In this document: positions 33,647 to 41,425 of the stretch, piece by piece
Layout: every line of letters starts with the position of its first letter
How positions within the stretch are numbered: position 1 is the stretch's first letter
Source of the DNA: Roseburia sp. 1XD42-34
GTDB lineage: Bacteria; Bacillota; Bacilli; Bacillales; Amphibacillaceae
Length of the DNA stretch: 64,000 nucleotides
Direction of reading: 5' to 3'
Assembly: GCF_009917385.1 (NCBI RefSeq)
Contig: NZ_QWLJ01000006.1
Span: forward strand, 1 to 64,000
Translations under genes and position numbers: made by a program
Notes under the pieces: model-generated
Seen by the model: only the letters and a program-made list of their open reading frames with translations
Database searches by the model: none
What the model was told of the DNA's origin: nothing

Positions 33647-33849
33647 TATATTGCTATCTATTTTTAAAAACATAGCCTATAATTTACGCTTCTTTCAATT
33701 GTAAATGGTTTGTGCCTAATTCAAGCTGTCAAACCAGAGACAAAATGTACGTGAGATAGTAAAATATAGAATATAAAGAAATTTCTTTTTTTGTATTGAA
33801 AATAAATCAGGTTGAAAAGAGAAATGTATTTTTAAAAAGGAGGGTTATT

Positions 33850-34365
33850 TTGAAACATCGAATTACATCATTATATATCATATCCCCACATACAAAAGCG
33901 ATATGCTGGAGTGAGCATAACTATTATCGTTCTCATATTTTGGAAGCGGATATGTCGGAGACAATGTCGTTGCACAAACCAGAGCAAATCATTGATAATA
34001 GTTGTTTAATATACGGATCTACACTAGAGGGGAGAAGATTAGCTGTAAAGGACGTATTAGGCTCATCCAGTAAGCTTCCAATTCCTGTGATTCCAGAAAA
34101 AGGCGTTTTTATGATGCCAACTGCATCTATAAAAAATAAAAATAATGTATGGCTTGCTTATCACCATATATATGGTTTTGAAAGGAATAATAAGGGCACT
34201 TATGTTGCTTTTTACGACGGTTCTGAACTTCAGTTAGATGTATCTTTCAACACTTTTGATTTGCAGTATAAGCGGACAAGTCAGTTAATCGTACATATGA
34301 ACCGTACTTTTCTGTTTGGACAATCTAAATTGCCTATACCTAAATCACTCCTAAAACGATATTAA
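33850..34365 (+). CDS. comK: Competence transcription factor ComK
   Basis: Master activator of DNA-uptake genes in B. subtilis. 171 residues from TTG 33850, which follows AAAAAGGAGGG (33834-33844); an in-frame upstream ATG (33796) has no such site. Family segments are visible: IIDNSCLIYGSTLEGR, PTASIKNKNNVWLAYHHI, and LQLDVSFNTFDLQYKRTSQL. The open frame is intact, so the gene may be functional. No K-box pair (AAAA-N5-TTTT) was found upstream with confidence. Confidence 0.9.
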   Translation: MKHRITSLYIISPHTKAICWSEHNYYRSHILEADMSETMSLHKPEQIIDNSCLIYGSTLEGRRLAVKDVLGSSSKLPIPVIPEKGVFMMPTASIKNKNNVWLAYHHIYGFERNNKGTYVAFYDGSELQLDVSFNTFDLQYKRTSQLIVHMNRTFLFGQSKLPIPKSLLKRY

Positions 34366-34548
34366 TGAACCGATGTGGAAAAAGAAGAGCCGTAGTATGT
34401 TTATAAACCAATAAAAGGGGATTTGCAACAGGATGGAGAATGACACCTCGAATTTCCTTCTTAGCTTTTATTTGCCTTTTGTATATAACCCATACGCACC
34501 CTGTCTACTAAAATCACCTTCTAGCTAAGTGTATATTGGGAAATGGAA

Positions 34549-34588
34549 CAATTGAGTTTGTGAATTATATTTACCACAAACTCAATTG
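34549..34588. other. Perfect 14-bp inverted repeat
   Basis: CAATTGAGTTTGTG (34549-34562) and CACAAACTCAATTG (34575-34588) with a 12-nt loop. Family B copy 5 starts 3 nt later, so no T-tract remains; it could be a terminator whose tail was displaced by the insertion. Confidence 0.6.
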
Positions 34589-34590
34589 GA

Positions 34591-34768
34591 TTTATCCCGT
34601 ACTATAAGATGCTGTGGGACTCCCGCTTCAGGAGTTAAGTAATCTGTACTGTAACAAGTTTAGTGGGAGATAACAGCAGCTAAATACCTTGTCTCGTATG
34701 TGGACTACCATTATGGTACTAACAAGCCGTAGAGGACGAATGCCCCCATTGATTAAAGATTACTTTAT
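34591..34768 (+). repeat. Family B structured repeat, copy 5
   Basis: TTTATCCCG start and ACTTTAT end. GGGACTCCCGCTTCAGGAG pairs partly with TAGTGGGAG. The CCTAAAT hairpin is diverged (GCTAAATACC), while CATTATGGTACTAAC is kept. The final hairpin is weak (AGCCGTAGAGG/CCCCCATTGATT), suggesting an older copy. Confidence 0.85.
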
Positions 34769-35120
34769 GAAGGCGGTTATGGCACCCTAGTGGGGATGCG
34801 AAACCCTTTTCTTCCGCACTCTTTCACAAGAAAATCATGCCCGCAGAAGCTTTACGTCAATGCTAAGCGATAATTTTGTAATTCCCCTCTAGGTCAAAAT
34901 TTGTTGCGAAATGACTTAAATTTCAGTCGAGAAATATAGCTAAGTTTCCCATTTCTATGGAATTGTATATTTAACTCAACGTTTTAGGTACAAAAGAGAA
35001 AGGTACTGATAAGAAGCGACCAAGCTATTCTTTTATATCGTTTTCTATATTTTTATTAGTATTTGTGGGTTAGCAGAAGTTTTTTCTGACTACAATAAGG
35101 AAAGACAATTTTTTTAGTAA

Positions 35121-35372
35121 GACAAGAAAGTAAAAAAATGAGGTGCTTAGGATAACGAACTAACCGAATAGTCATGGCGCCAGCAAGGATGCGACTTTAG
35201 AAATGCGCCCTCCGATAAGTCATCATCGGTTCGTGGTTAATAGGAAGGCCGACTAAAAATGGGCTTGCCGCTCAGGCGTCGGCATACTCCTGTTGCAGGA
35301 GCATGATACCTAAAACTTTCGTTGATTCGTTCCATTCGCTACCTTGCTAAACGGGCGCTTGTACCTTTATTC
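35121..35372 (+). repeat. Family A repeat, copy 4
   Basis: Begins GACAAGAAAGTA shortly after a T-tract (35109-35116). The GTCCGG block is reduced, but CAGCAAGGATGCGAC, the CCGATAAGTCATCATCGG hairpin, the GCCGAC...GTCGGC stem and CTCCTGttgCAGGAG are present. Ends GTACCTTTATTC. Confidence 0.85.
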
Positions 35373-35402
35373 TAGTGGATAATGTTTGGTTAATTATGCG
35401 AT

Positions 35403-35646
35403 GAAGCGTCCCCTAAAAGTTAGACACCGTTATTTCATTAGGAGCAGCTTAGTAAAATGAGTTCGGTATTGCACCGGACTCATTTTACTTTTGTCTTTAT
35501 CCGTTTCATATTATAGTAAACTCTTTTATGTAGAGGAATTCCACCGTTTAGGAAACTTGCCTAAGTTCCAGCATGGAAATACGCCTCAAGTACTAGATGA
35601 AAATATACCTTTCGTTCATGACGGAACAACGATATGGTCTGTATGA
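35403..35646 (+). pseudogene. IS3-like end fragment and unrecognised coding remnant
   Basis: GCGTCCCCTAAAAGTTAGAC near 35406 resembles the terminal inverted repeat of IS3/IS150-group elements. AGTAAAATGAGT (35451) pairs with ACTCATTTTACT (35479). A frame running to TGA 35644-35646 encodes FYVEEFHRLGNLPKFQHG and more but has no start; it looks like the 3' end of a lost gene. Neither piece is intact. Confidence 0.35.
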
Positions 35647-35680
35647 TAGAAGTAAGCTAAAGGAAGGAGAAAATCATTCG

Positions 35681-35764
35681 ATGAAGAAATTTCTTTTATT
35701 TCTAGTTGATTTTCAGCCTATAAGTTGTTATTATATGAGCATTCCTTTTTTGACTGACCGGTAA
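35681..35764 (+). pseudogene. Truncated 27-codon ORF with strong ribosome-binding site
   Basis: AAGGAAGGAG precedes ATG 35681, encoding MKKFLLFLVDFQPISCYY and ending inside the TetR operator at 35764. The hydrophobic start resembles a signal or membrane segment cut short. Likely the 5' remnant of a decayed gene, though a leader peptide cannot be excluded. Confidence 0.35.
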
Positions 35765-35768
35765 GTCA
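35751..35768. promoter_or_regulatory. Probable TetR-family operator
   Basis: TGACTGACCGGTAAGTCA is an 18-bp dyad (TGACT..CCGG..AGTCA; only the third-from-centre pair breaks symmetry). Such TGACTNACCGGTNAGTCA-type palindromes are typical for TetR repressors of efflux genes. It lies 130 bp before the TetR gene and the pump it precedes, which suggests autoregulation. Confidence 0.65.
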
Positions 35769-35898
35769 ATTAAGATGTAGTTTTCATTTAATTATATCAT
35801 GTCAAATCTTTTAGAAAAAAACTTTTTTGTGACAAATCAGCCTAACTAAATGAAACATTTACGTGGGAGAGTACGTAATTAGAAAATAGGTGAAACTT

Positions 35899-36765
35899 AT
35901 GCTTGAAAAGAAAAGGAAATTGGTGGAAATCGGTATAAAATTAATTGCTCAAAAGGGTTATCACAATACTTCTATTCAGGAAATTGCCAATAAAGCAGGT
36001 GTTTCTAAAGGGTCTTTCTACAGCTATTTTCCGTCGAAAAAAGTATTTATGAAAACGACGATGAAAGAGTTTCACAGGTTTATGATGGAAGAGCTGGCGC
36101 AAGTCAAAACAAATGATGATGCGAGTGCTCGTTTTGCAAAGCAAATAACAATATTAATAAAATACATGGAACGACATAAAGAATTTATTACGATTTATCT
36201 TAGAAGTAACATGCTAATTGAAGAGGAGTTTGAGGAACAAATACGTGCATTTAGGCTAGACTATATTCATTGGTTAAGGGAGAACTTGGAGAGTATATAC
36301 GGAAAACAATTACAGGAATTTGTGATGGATGCTATTATCCAGTCATCAGGTTTAATACATAGTTATTTTCATTGGCTCATCGTGGAAGATGTTGAATTTG
36401 ACCTAGAGCAAGCTGGGCAATTTATGGTTAGACGTTTGCATGATTTAATAGCAGGAATGGTAAAAGCAGAGGCATCCCCACTTGTCGACACTATGCAGAT
36501 CCCAGAAATATACAGTAGGAATAATACTAACAAACAAAACAAACAAGAGGTAATTAACAGCTTAAAAGAAAAAATACCAGCGCTAAAAGTGCCGCAAATG
36601 AGGAAAGAACGATTATATGAAGTGTTACAATTATTGCAAAATGAAATAGCTGAAAATAATAATATACTTGTCATACAAGGGTTACTTGCGCATTTTACTG
36701 CCCATGATATGTTAATAGAAGATGTAAACAGAATCGCGGAAGTACTAGATATTGAATTATTATGA
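35899..36765 (+). CDS. TetR/AcrR family transcriptional regulator of the RND pump
   Basis: 288 residues, longer than most TetR proteins (~200). N-terminal helix-turn-helix: NTSIQEIANKAGVSKGSFYSYF at about 22-43. The extra ~90 C-terminal residues after a lysine/asparagine-rich linker form a second helical segment. GTG 35890 lies on the ribosome-binding site, so ATG 35899 is preferred. Genes for adaptor and pump follow at 31 nt, as in B. subtilis yerO-swrC, of which this seems a counterpart. It probably represses the operon through the dyad at 35751. Confidence 0.88.
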   Translation: MLEKKRKLVEIGIKLIAQKGYHNTSIQEIANKAGVSKGSFYSYFPSKKVFMKTTMKEFHRFMMEELAQVKTNDDASARFAKQITILIKYMERHKEFITIYLRSNMLIEEEFEEQIRAFRLDYIHWLRENLESIYGKQLQEFVMDAIIQSSGLIHSYFHWLIVEDVEFDLEQAGQFMVRRLHDLIAGMVKAEASPLVDTMQIPEIYSRNNTNKQNKQEVINSLKEKIPALKVPQMRKERLYEVLQLLQNEIAENNNILVIQGLLAHFTAHDMLIEDVNRIAEVLDIELL

Positions 36766-36796
36766 CATCTTGACAGTAAAGAGAGGAGTAAAATAG

Positions 36797-37654
36797 GTGA
36801 AGAAAATTTTACTATTTGTAGCAGTTATAGTTATGATTTTTTTGCTAGCTGCGTGCAATCAGGAAGAAGAGAATAAAGAAGAAAATAAAGAGCGGGTAAC
36901 TCCTGTAGAAACGGAAGAAGTGAAAGAAGGTTCTATTGAGATTGAAAAGAGCCTTTATGGCAGAGCAAAGCCGTCTGCTTCCAGTCCAGTCGTAGTACAG
37001 GCTCCAAGTAAAATCGATCAGTTAGAAGTTAGTAATGGTGAACAAGTCGAGGAAGGGGATGTGATTGCAACCATCTCTTCACAAGCGGGTAAGCAAAGTA
37101 TCCGAGCACCTAAGGATGGAAAGCTTGTTCAGTTAACAGCAAATGAGGGCGAGATGGTATCTACAGAAGAGCCATTGGCTGTGGTTGCTGATTTAAATCC
37201 TTTAATCATTGAATTTGACGTAACAGCAAATGATCGTAAATTAATGAATAAAGAAGATGAGTTACCTGTTAATATAGATGAAAAAGAATTTACAGCAACG
37301 GTTACTTCTATTGGAACCGTGCCAAATGATACTGGACTTTACCCAATTCAGGCGAAGGTCAGTAATAAAGAAGCAAAATTATTACCAGGCATGATAGCAC
37401 AGTTATTGGTGCCAGAAACAAGAATTAAAGATACGATTATCGTTCCAACTGCTGCTGTAGAAGAGCAAGGCGGTGAATCATTTATCTATGTAGTGAAAGA
37501 TAATAAGGCAAAACGCGTTGACGTTACAGTACAGGAATCTCAATCAGAGGAAACAGCGATTGAGGGAGAGGTCAAAGCTGGCGATAAAGTGATCGTAAAA
37601 GGACAACTGTCATTAAAGGATGGTAGTCAGGTTAAAGTTGCGAAAGGGGAGTAA
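36797..37654 (+). CDS. RND efflux adaptor (membrane-fusion protein), lipoprotein
   Basis: 285 residues; signal peptide with lipobox LAAC at C20, then HlyD/AcrA-type lipoyl-like halves (VVVQAPSKIDQLEVSNGEQV and IRAPKDGKLVQLTANEGEMV split) and a beta-barrel region. Gram-positive RND pumps often have no adaptor, so an adaptor lipoprotein beside the pump is notable. Starts at GTG 36797 after GAGAGGAG. Overlaps nothing; the pump starts 3 nt after its stop. Confidence 0.9.
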   Translation: MKKILLFVAVIVMIFLLAACNQEEENKEENKERVTPVETEEVKEGSIEIEKSLYGRAKPSASSPVVVQAPSKIDQLEVSNGEQVEEGDVIATISSQAGKQSIRAPKDGKLVQLTANEGEMVSTEEPLAVVADLNPLIIEFDVTANDRKLMNKEDELPVNIDEKEFTATVTSIGTVPNDTGLYPIQAKVSNKEAKLLPGMIAQLLVPETRIKDTIIVPTAAVEEQGGESFIYVVKDNKAKRVDVTVQESQSEETAIEGEVKAGDKVIVKGQLSLKDGSQVKVAKGE

Positions 37655-37657
37655 ATC

Positions 37658-40600
37658 TTGAAGCTAATCAAAACATCTGTCAAACGTCCAGTAGGCGTTA
37701 TTATGATCGTTCTCGCTATACTAGCTCTCGGTGCCGTTTCATTACGAAGCCTAACAGTTGATCTCTTTCCAAAGATTGATCTTCCAGTAGCAGTTGTAGC
37801 AACATCATATCAAGATGCAGCACCACAAGAAGTAGAAAATTTAATTAGTCGTCCAATTGAATCAGCTGTTAGTACTGTAGAAGGGATAGAAACGGTTCAA
37901 TCGCAATCACAATCAGGGTCTTCCCTTGTTGTACTCATGTTTAATAACGGAACGGATTTAGACCAAGCCTTATTGGATGTAAGAGAAAGTGTTGACCAGG
38001 TGAAAGACCTTTTACCTAGTCAGGCGGGTGATCCGAATATTATGCGTTTTAACCCGGACCAACTGCCGGTTATGTGGGTTGGTTTAACCGGGGAAAACGC
38101 AGCATCTTTAACAAAAACAGCCGACGACCAAGTTGTCCCATTTTTAGAACGACAAGGTGGAGTAGGGTCTGTTAATGTAGAAGGTGGAAAAGAAAGAGAA
38201 ATTCAATTAATTTTAGATGAAGCCAAATTACAGCAATATGGCGCCACAGCGCAAACGATCATGCAATCGTTAACGAGTACGAATCAGTCCGCTTCGGTAG
38301 GAACGGTTGAGAAAGGTGATAAGGATCTTCAGCTTCGTGTAACTGGTGAATTTGAATCAATCGACGATATAAAACAAACGATTGTTCAAACCGAATCTGG
38401 GGCAACAGTACATGTGGATGACTTAGCTGAAGTGAAAGATGATTTTAAGGAACAATCTGGAATGACACTCGTCAATGGAAAGCCTTCTGTCGTCTTATCC
38501 ATTTTAAAAAAGACCGATAGTAATACTGTAGAAGTAGCAACAAATATAGAAGATAGTTTACAAGAAATGAAACAAGATTTACCTTCAGATGTTAATGTGG
38601 ATATCATTATTGACACATCTGATTTTATTCAGATGTCTATTGATTCAGTTGTGCAGAATATTCTTATCGGTGGGGCTATTTCTATATTTATCCTGCTCCT
38701 ATTTCTGAAAAGTATTCGAGCAACGATTGTTATTGGATTGTCCATACCAATTGCGATTATAACAACGTTTATTTTAATGTATTTCACAGGTGAAACATTA
38801 AATATTTTAACATTAGGCGGTTTAGCACTTGGTTTAGGAATGATGGTCGATAGTTCGATTGTCATACTCGAACATATTTATTCCTACAGGCAACGTGGGT
38901 ATAGTCTAAAGGATGCGGCTATAAAAGGGGCTAGTGAGTTAGCACCTGCAGTAATTGCTTCTACAACAACGACATTAGTTGTATTTTTACCGATTATTTA
39001 TGTAGAAGGAATTGCTTCGGATATGTTTACCCCTTTAGCATTAGCAGTTTCTTTTTCACTTATTACTTCATTAATAGTAGCCGTCACTTTAGTGCCGATG
39101 CTTTCTTCCAAGTTATTGCAAAAAGCGATGCAAGATGGAGGAAAACGTTATTGGTTTGATCGCTTTTTGGGTTGGCTAAATACAAAGTATCAAAAAGCTT
39201 TGAAATGGGCGCTCGGTCATCGGAAAACAACAGTATTTGTAACGATTGTAGCGATTGTGGGGAGCTTAGCTTTAACCCCGTTTATTGGAGCGGAATTTAT
39301 TCCATCTGCGGATCAAGGACAGTTGGAAATCCGCGTAGAAACAGACCCTGGAAGTTCTCTGAAGCATACGGAAGAAATTGTAGAACAGGTGAATAAGGAG
39401 TTAGAGCCTTTTGAATCTTTGATCGAAACGAATTATATAAGTGTTGGTGGCGGTGATATGGTTGCTGGCAACAGCGGCAGTGGAAATCAAGCTGTTTATT
39501 CAATGCAGCTCATTCCCTCTACTGAACGAGAAAAAACAACGATTCAAATCGTTCAAGAAATAAATGACAAATTACAGGGGATCGCAGGTGCTGAAATTAC
39601 GGTAAATTCCATGGACTCGGGTATGAATATGGGGGACCCGATACAAGTCCAATTAAATGGGCCAGAACATGAAGTATTGAGAGATATCTCTGAACAGGTT
39701 GTACGAGATATCGAGCGGATAGACGGTATTTATAATCCAGAGACGTCAGCTTCTGAAGGTGTCCCACAAATGAATATTGAAGTGAATCAGGAGCAAGCTG
39801 CGATGTATGGGTTAAATCAGGAACAAGTACTCGGACAGATTCAAATGCAATTTACGGGTCAAGTAGCTACGCAGTTTAGAGAAAATGGACAGGAAATGGA
39901 TGTTACATTGATATATCCAGAAGAACAGCGAAGCAAGATAGAGGATTTGCATGACATGAAAATCCAAACCCCTCAAGGAGCGACGGTCTCCTTAGATGAG
40001 GTAGCTGAATTTAAACAAATGAGTGGACCAGTAAGCTTACAAAGAGAAAATCAGCAGCCGCAAATGAATGTGTCCAGTCAAACTGTGGATCGTGACTTAG
40101 GGAGCATCACGCAAGATGTAGAGAAAACATTAGCCAATATGGAGCTCCCTGAAGGCTATAGCTATAAAATCGGTGGTCAAGCACAAGATATGGCGGAATC
40201 ATTTACAGAGTTAGCGATTGCATTAGTGTTTTCGATTTTCCTTGTATATGCAGTCATGGCTGTCCAATTTGAAAACTTTCTATTTCCACTTATTATTATG
40301 TTTGCTATGCCGACCACAGTTATTGGAGTAATGCTTGGATTGTTTATCGTTGGAATCCCATTAAGTATTCCAGCCTTTATCGGAATTATTATGCTGGCAG
40401 GGATCGTTGTCAATAACTCGATTGTACTAGTGGATTATATTAACCTCCTGCGACGAAAAGGAATGGAACGTTATACGGCTATATTGGAAGCTGGATCAAG
40501 CAGATTGCGCCCAATATTAATGACGACACTAACGACTATTTTGGCTATGATTCCACTAGCAATGGCGCTTGGAGAAGGTGCAGAAATGCAGCAACCTCTA

Positions 40601-40732
40601 GCCGTTACAATCATTTTTGGTCTAGGCGTATCCAGTATCTTTACACTTTTGTTAATCCCAGTTATTTACACATTATTCGATGATCTAACTGCTAAAATGG
40701 CTAAACGTAAGAAAAAGAAAAAAGATGCATAA
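37658..40732 (+). CDS. RND efflux pump, AcrB/SwrC family
   Basis: Proton-driven exporter of 1024 residues with two sets of six membrane helices and two large extracellular loops. In transmembrane helix 4 the motif is GMMVDSSIVI, one acidic residue (D398) where AcrB has two, as in Gram-positive homologues such as SwrC (surfactin export, B. subtilis). Starts with TTG 37658 after AAAGGGGAG. C-terminal tail is Lys-rich. Substrate not predictable; amphipathic compounds are likely. Confidence 0.92.
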   Translation: MKLIKTSVKRPVGVIMIVLAILALGAVSLRSLTVDLFPKIDLPVAVVATSYQDAAPQEVENLISRPIESAVSTVEGIETVQSQSQSGSSLVVLMFNNGTDLDQALLDVRESVDQVKDLLPSQAGDPNIMRFNPDQLPVMWVGLTGENAASLTKTADDQVVPFLERQGGVGSVNVEGGKEREIQLILDEAKLQQYGATAQTIMQSLTSTNQSASVGTVEKGDKDLQLRVTGEFESIDDIKQTIVQTESGATVHVDDLAEVKDDFKEQSGMTLVNGKPSVVLSILKKTDSNTVEVATNIEDSLQEMKQDLPSDVNVDIIIDTSDFIQMSIDSVVQNILIGGAISIFILLLFLKSIRATIVIGLSIPIAIITTFILMYFTGETLNILTLGGLALGLGMMVDSSIVILEHIYSYRQRGYSLKDAAIKGASELAPAVIASTTTTLVVFLPIIYVEGIASDMFTPLALAVSFSLITSLIVAVTLVPMLSSKLLQKAMQDGGKRYWFDRFLGWLNTKYQKALKWALGHRKTTVFVTIVAIVGSLALTPFIGAEFIPSADQGQLEIRVETDPGSSLKHTEEIVEQVNKELEPFESLIETNYISVGGGDMVAGNSGSGNQAVYSMQLIPSTEREKTTIQIVQEINDKLQGIAGAEITVNSMDSGMNMGDPIQVQLNGPEHEVLRDISEQVVRDIERIDGIYNPETSASEGVPQMNIEVNQEQAAMYGLNQEQVLGQIQMQFTGQVATQFRENGQEMDVTLIYPEEQRSKIEDLHDMKIQTPQGATVSLDEVAEFKQMSGPVSLQRENQQPQMNVSSQTVDRDLGSITQDVEKTLANMELPEGYSYKIGGQAQDMAESFTELAIALVFSIFLVYAVMAVQFENFLFPLIIMFAMPTTVIGVMLGLFIVGIPLSIPAFIGIIMLAGIVVNNSIVLVDYINLLRRKGMERYTAILEAGSSRLRPILMTTLTTILAMIPLAMALGEGAEMQQPLAVTIIFGLGVSSIFTLLLIPVIYTLFDDLTAKMAKRKKKKKDA

Positions 40733-40744
40733 TAGATACGAAAA

Positions 40745-40771
40745 GGTTCCCTGCACAGATAGCAGGGAACC
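40745..40771 (+). terminator. Hairpin downstream of the RND pump gene
   Basis: GGTTCCCTGC and GCAGGGAACC form a perfect 10-bp stem with 7-nt loop, 13 nt after the stop. There is no T-run, so it may stabilise the 3' end or terminate poorly. Confidence 0.55.
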
Positions 40772-40901
40772 AATTGTGTATACCCAAGTTTTAACGTAGT
40801 TCAAAAATACGTAGACTGCTTGCCGTAACAGCGCAAACTGAAGATCCCACAGGAAAGCGAAGTATTTCGACATACCGGTGGTAAGAATTTTTTATACACA
40901 T

Positions 40902-40939
40902 AAGCCGAACAATTATAAATAGATTGTTCGGCTTTTTTT
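40902..40939 (+). terminator. Strong rho-independent terminator
   Basis: AAGCCGAACAAT (40902-40913) and ATTGTTCGGCTT (40923-40934) form a 12-bp stem followed by T's. Family A copy 5 begins directly after the T-tract. Confidence 0.9.
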
Positions 40940-40941
40940 AA

Positions 40942-41393
40942 AAGATAAGAAAGTATCAAATGAGGTGCTTGTGGATAACGAAATGAACTAAATAAGTCAC
41001 GTCCGGCGCATGAGCCCAGCAACGATGCGACTTTAGAAATGCGCCTTCCGATAAGGCATCATCGGTTGTAGCTAAGAGGAAGGCCGACTAAATACGGGCT
41101 TGCCGCCCGACGTCGGCATCCCCCGTTTTAGTGGCATGATTCCTTTATCCCGTAGTAAAACGGCGTTGTAGACTCTCACGGTCTAAGAATGGAAGATGGG
41201 AGCGGAACAAGTCGAAGTGGGAGAGAACAGCCCCTAAATCCCCTATTTCGTAAAGGCCTTTAGATCATACCATTACGGTACTAACAATCCGGCGGGGATG
41301 AGGAAAACCCCGCTGATGGAAGGTTCACTTTATCCTTAGTTGATTTGTTCCATTCGCTACGTTGCTAACCGGGTACCCCGCATCTTCATTCTA
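40942..41393 (+). repeat. Family A repeat, copy 5, interrupted by a family B copy
   Basis: A-family sequence runs 40942-41143 (GATAAGAAAGTAT, GCGCATGAGCCCAGCAACGA, CCGATAAGGCATCATCGG, GCCGAC with nested CGGGC/GCCCG and GTCGGC, CATGATTCC) and resumes at 41334 (CCTTAGTTG, CATTCGCTACGTTGCTAACCGGG) to about 41393. Family B copy 6 occupies 41144-41333. Its CTCCTG/CAGGAG hairpin is altered to CCCCCGTTTTAGTGG. Confidence 0.9.
41144..41333 (+). mobile_element. Family B repeat, copy 6, nested in a family A repeat
   Basis: TTTAT occurs at both junctions (41144-41148 and 41329-41333). Deleting 41149-41333 rejoins GATTCCTTTAT to CCTTAGTTG, which has exactly the length of the same 20-nt block in A copies 2 and 6. 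This is direct evidence of insertion. The element has a CCGGCGGGG/CCCCGCTG-type final hairpin and the CTAAAT...TTTAG stem. It encodes no protein, so movement would need an enzyme supplied in trans. Confidence 0.85.
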
Positions 41394-41425
41394 TAGTAAT
41401 TGCTTATTTCCCAGCCTTTTTATTC

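Larger units (their letters stand above)
34366..35750. other. 1.4-kb repeat-rich region with gene remnants
   Basis: Holds a 14-bp inverted repeat (34549-34588), family B copy 5, family A copy 4, an IS3-like end fragment near 35406-35430 and two broken reading frames. No intact gene. Confidence 0.6.

Noticed and set aside
37658..40732. Phage or plasmid island around the efflux operon
   Set aside because: No integrase, recombinase, phage or plasmid genes are visible anywhere in the window; the surrounding genes are ordinary chromosomal ones.
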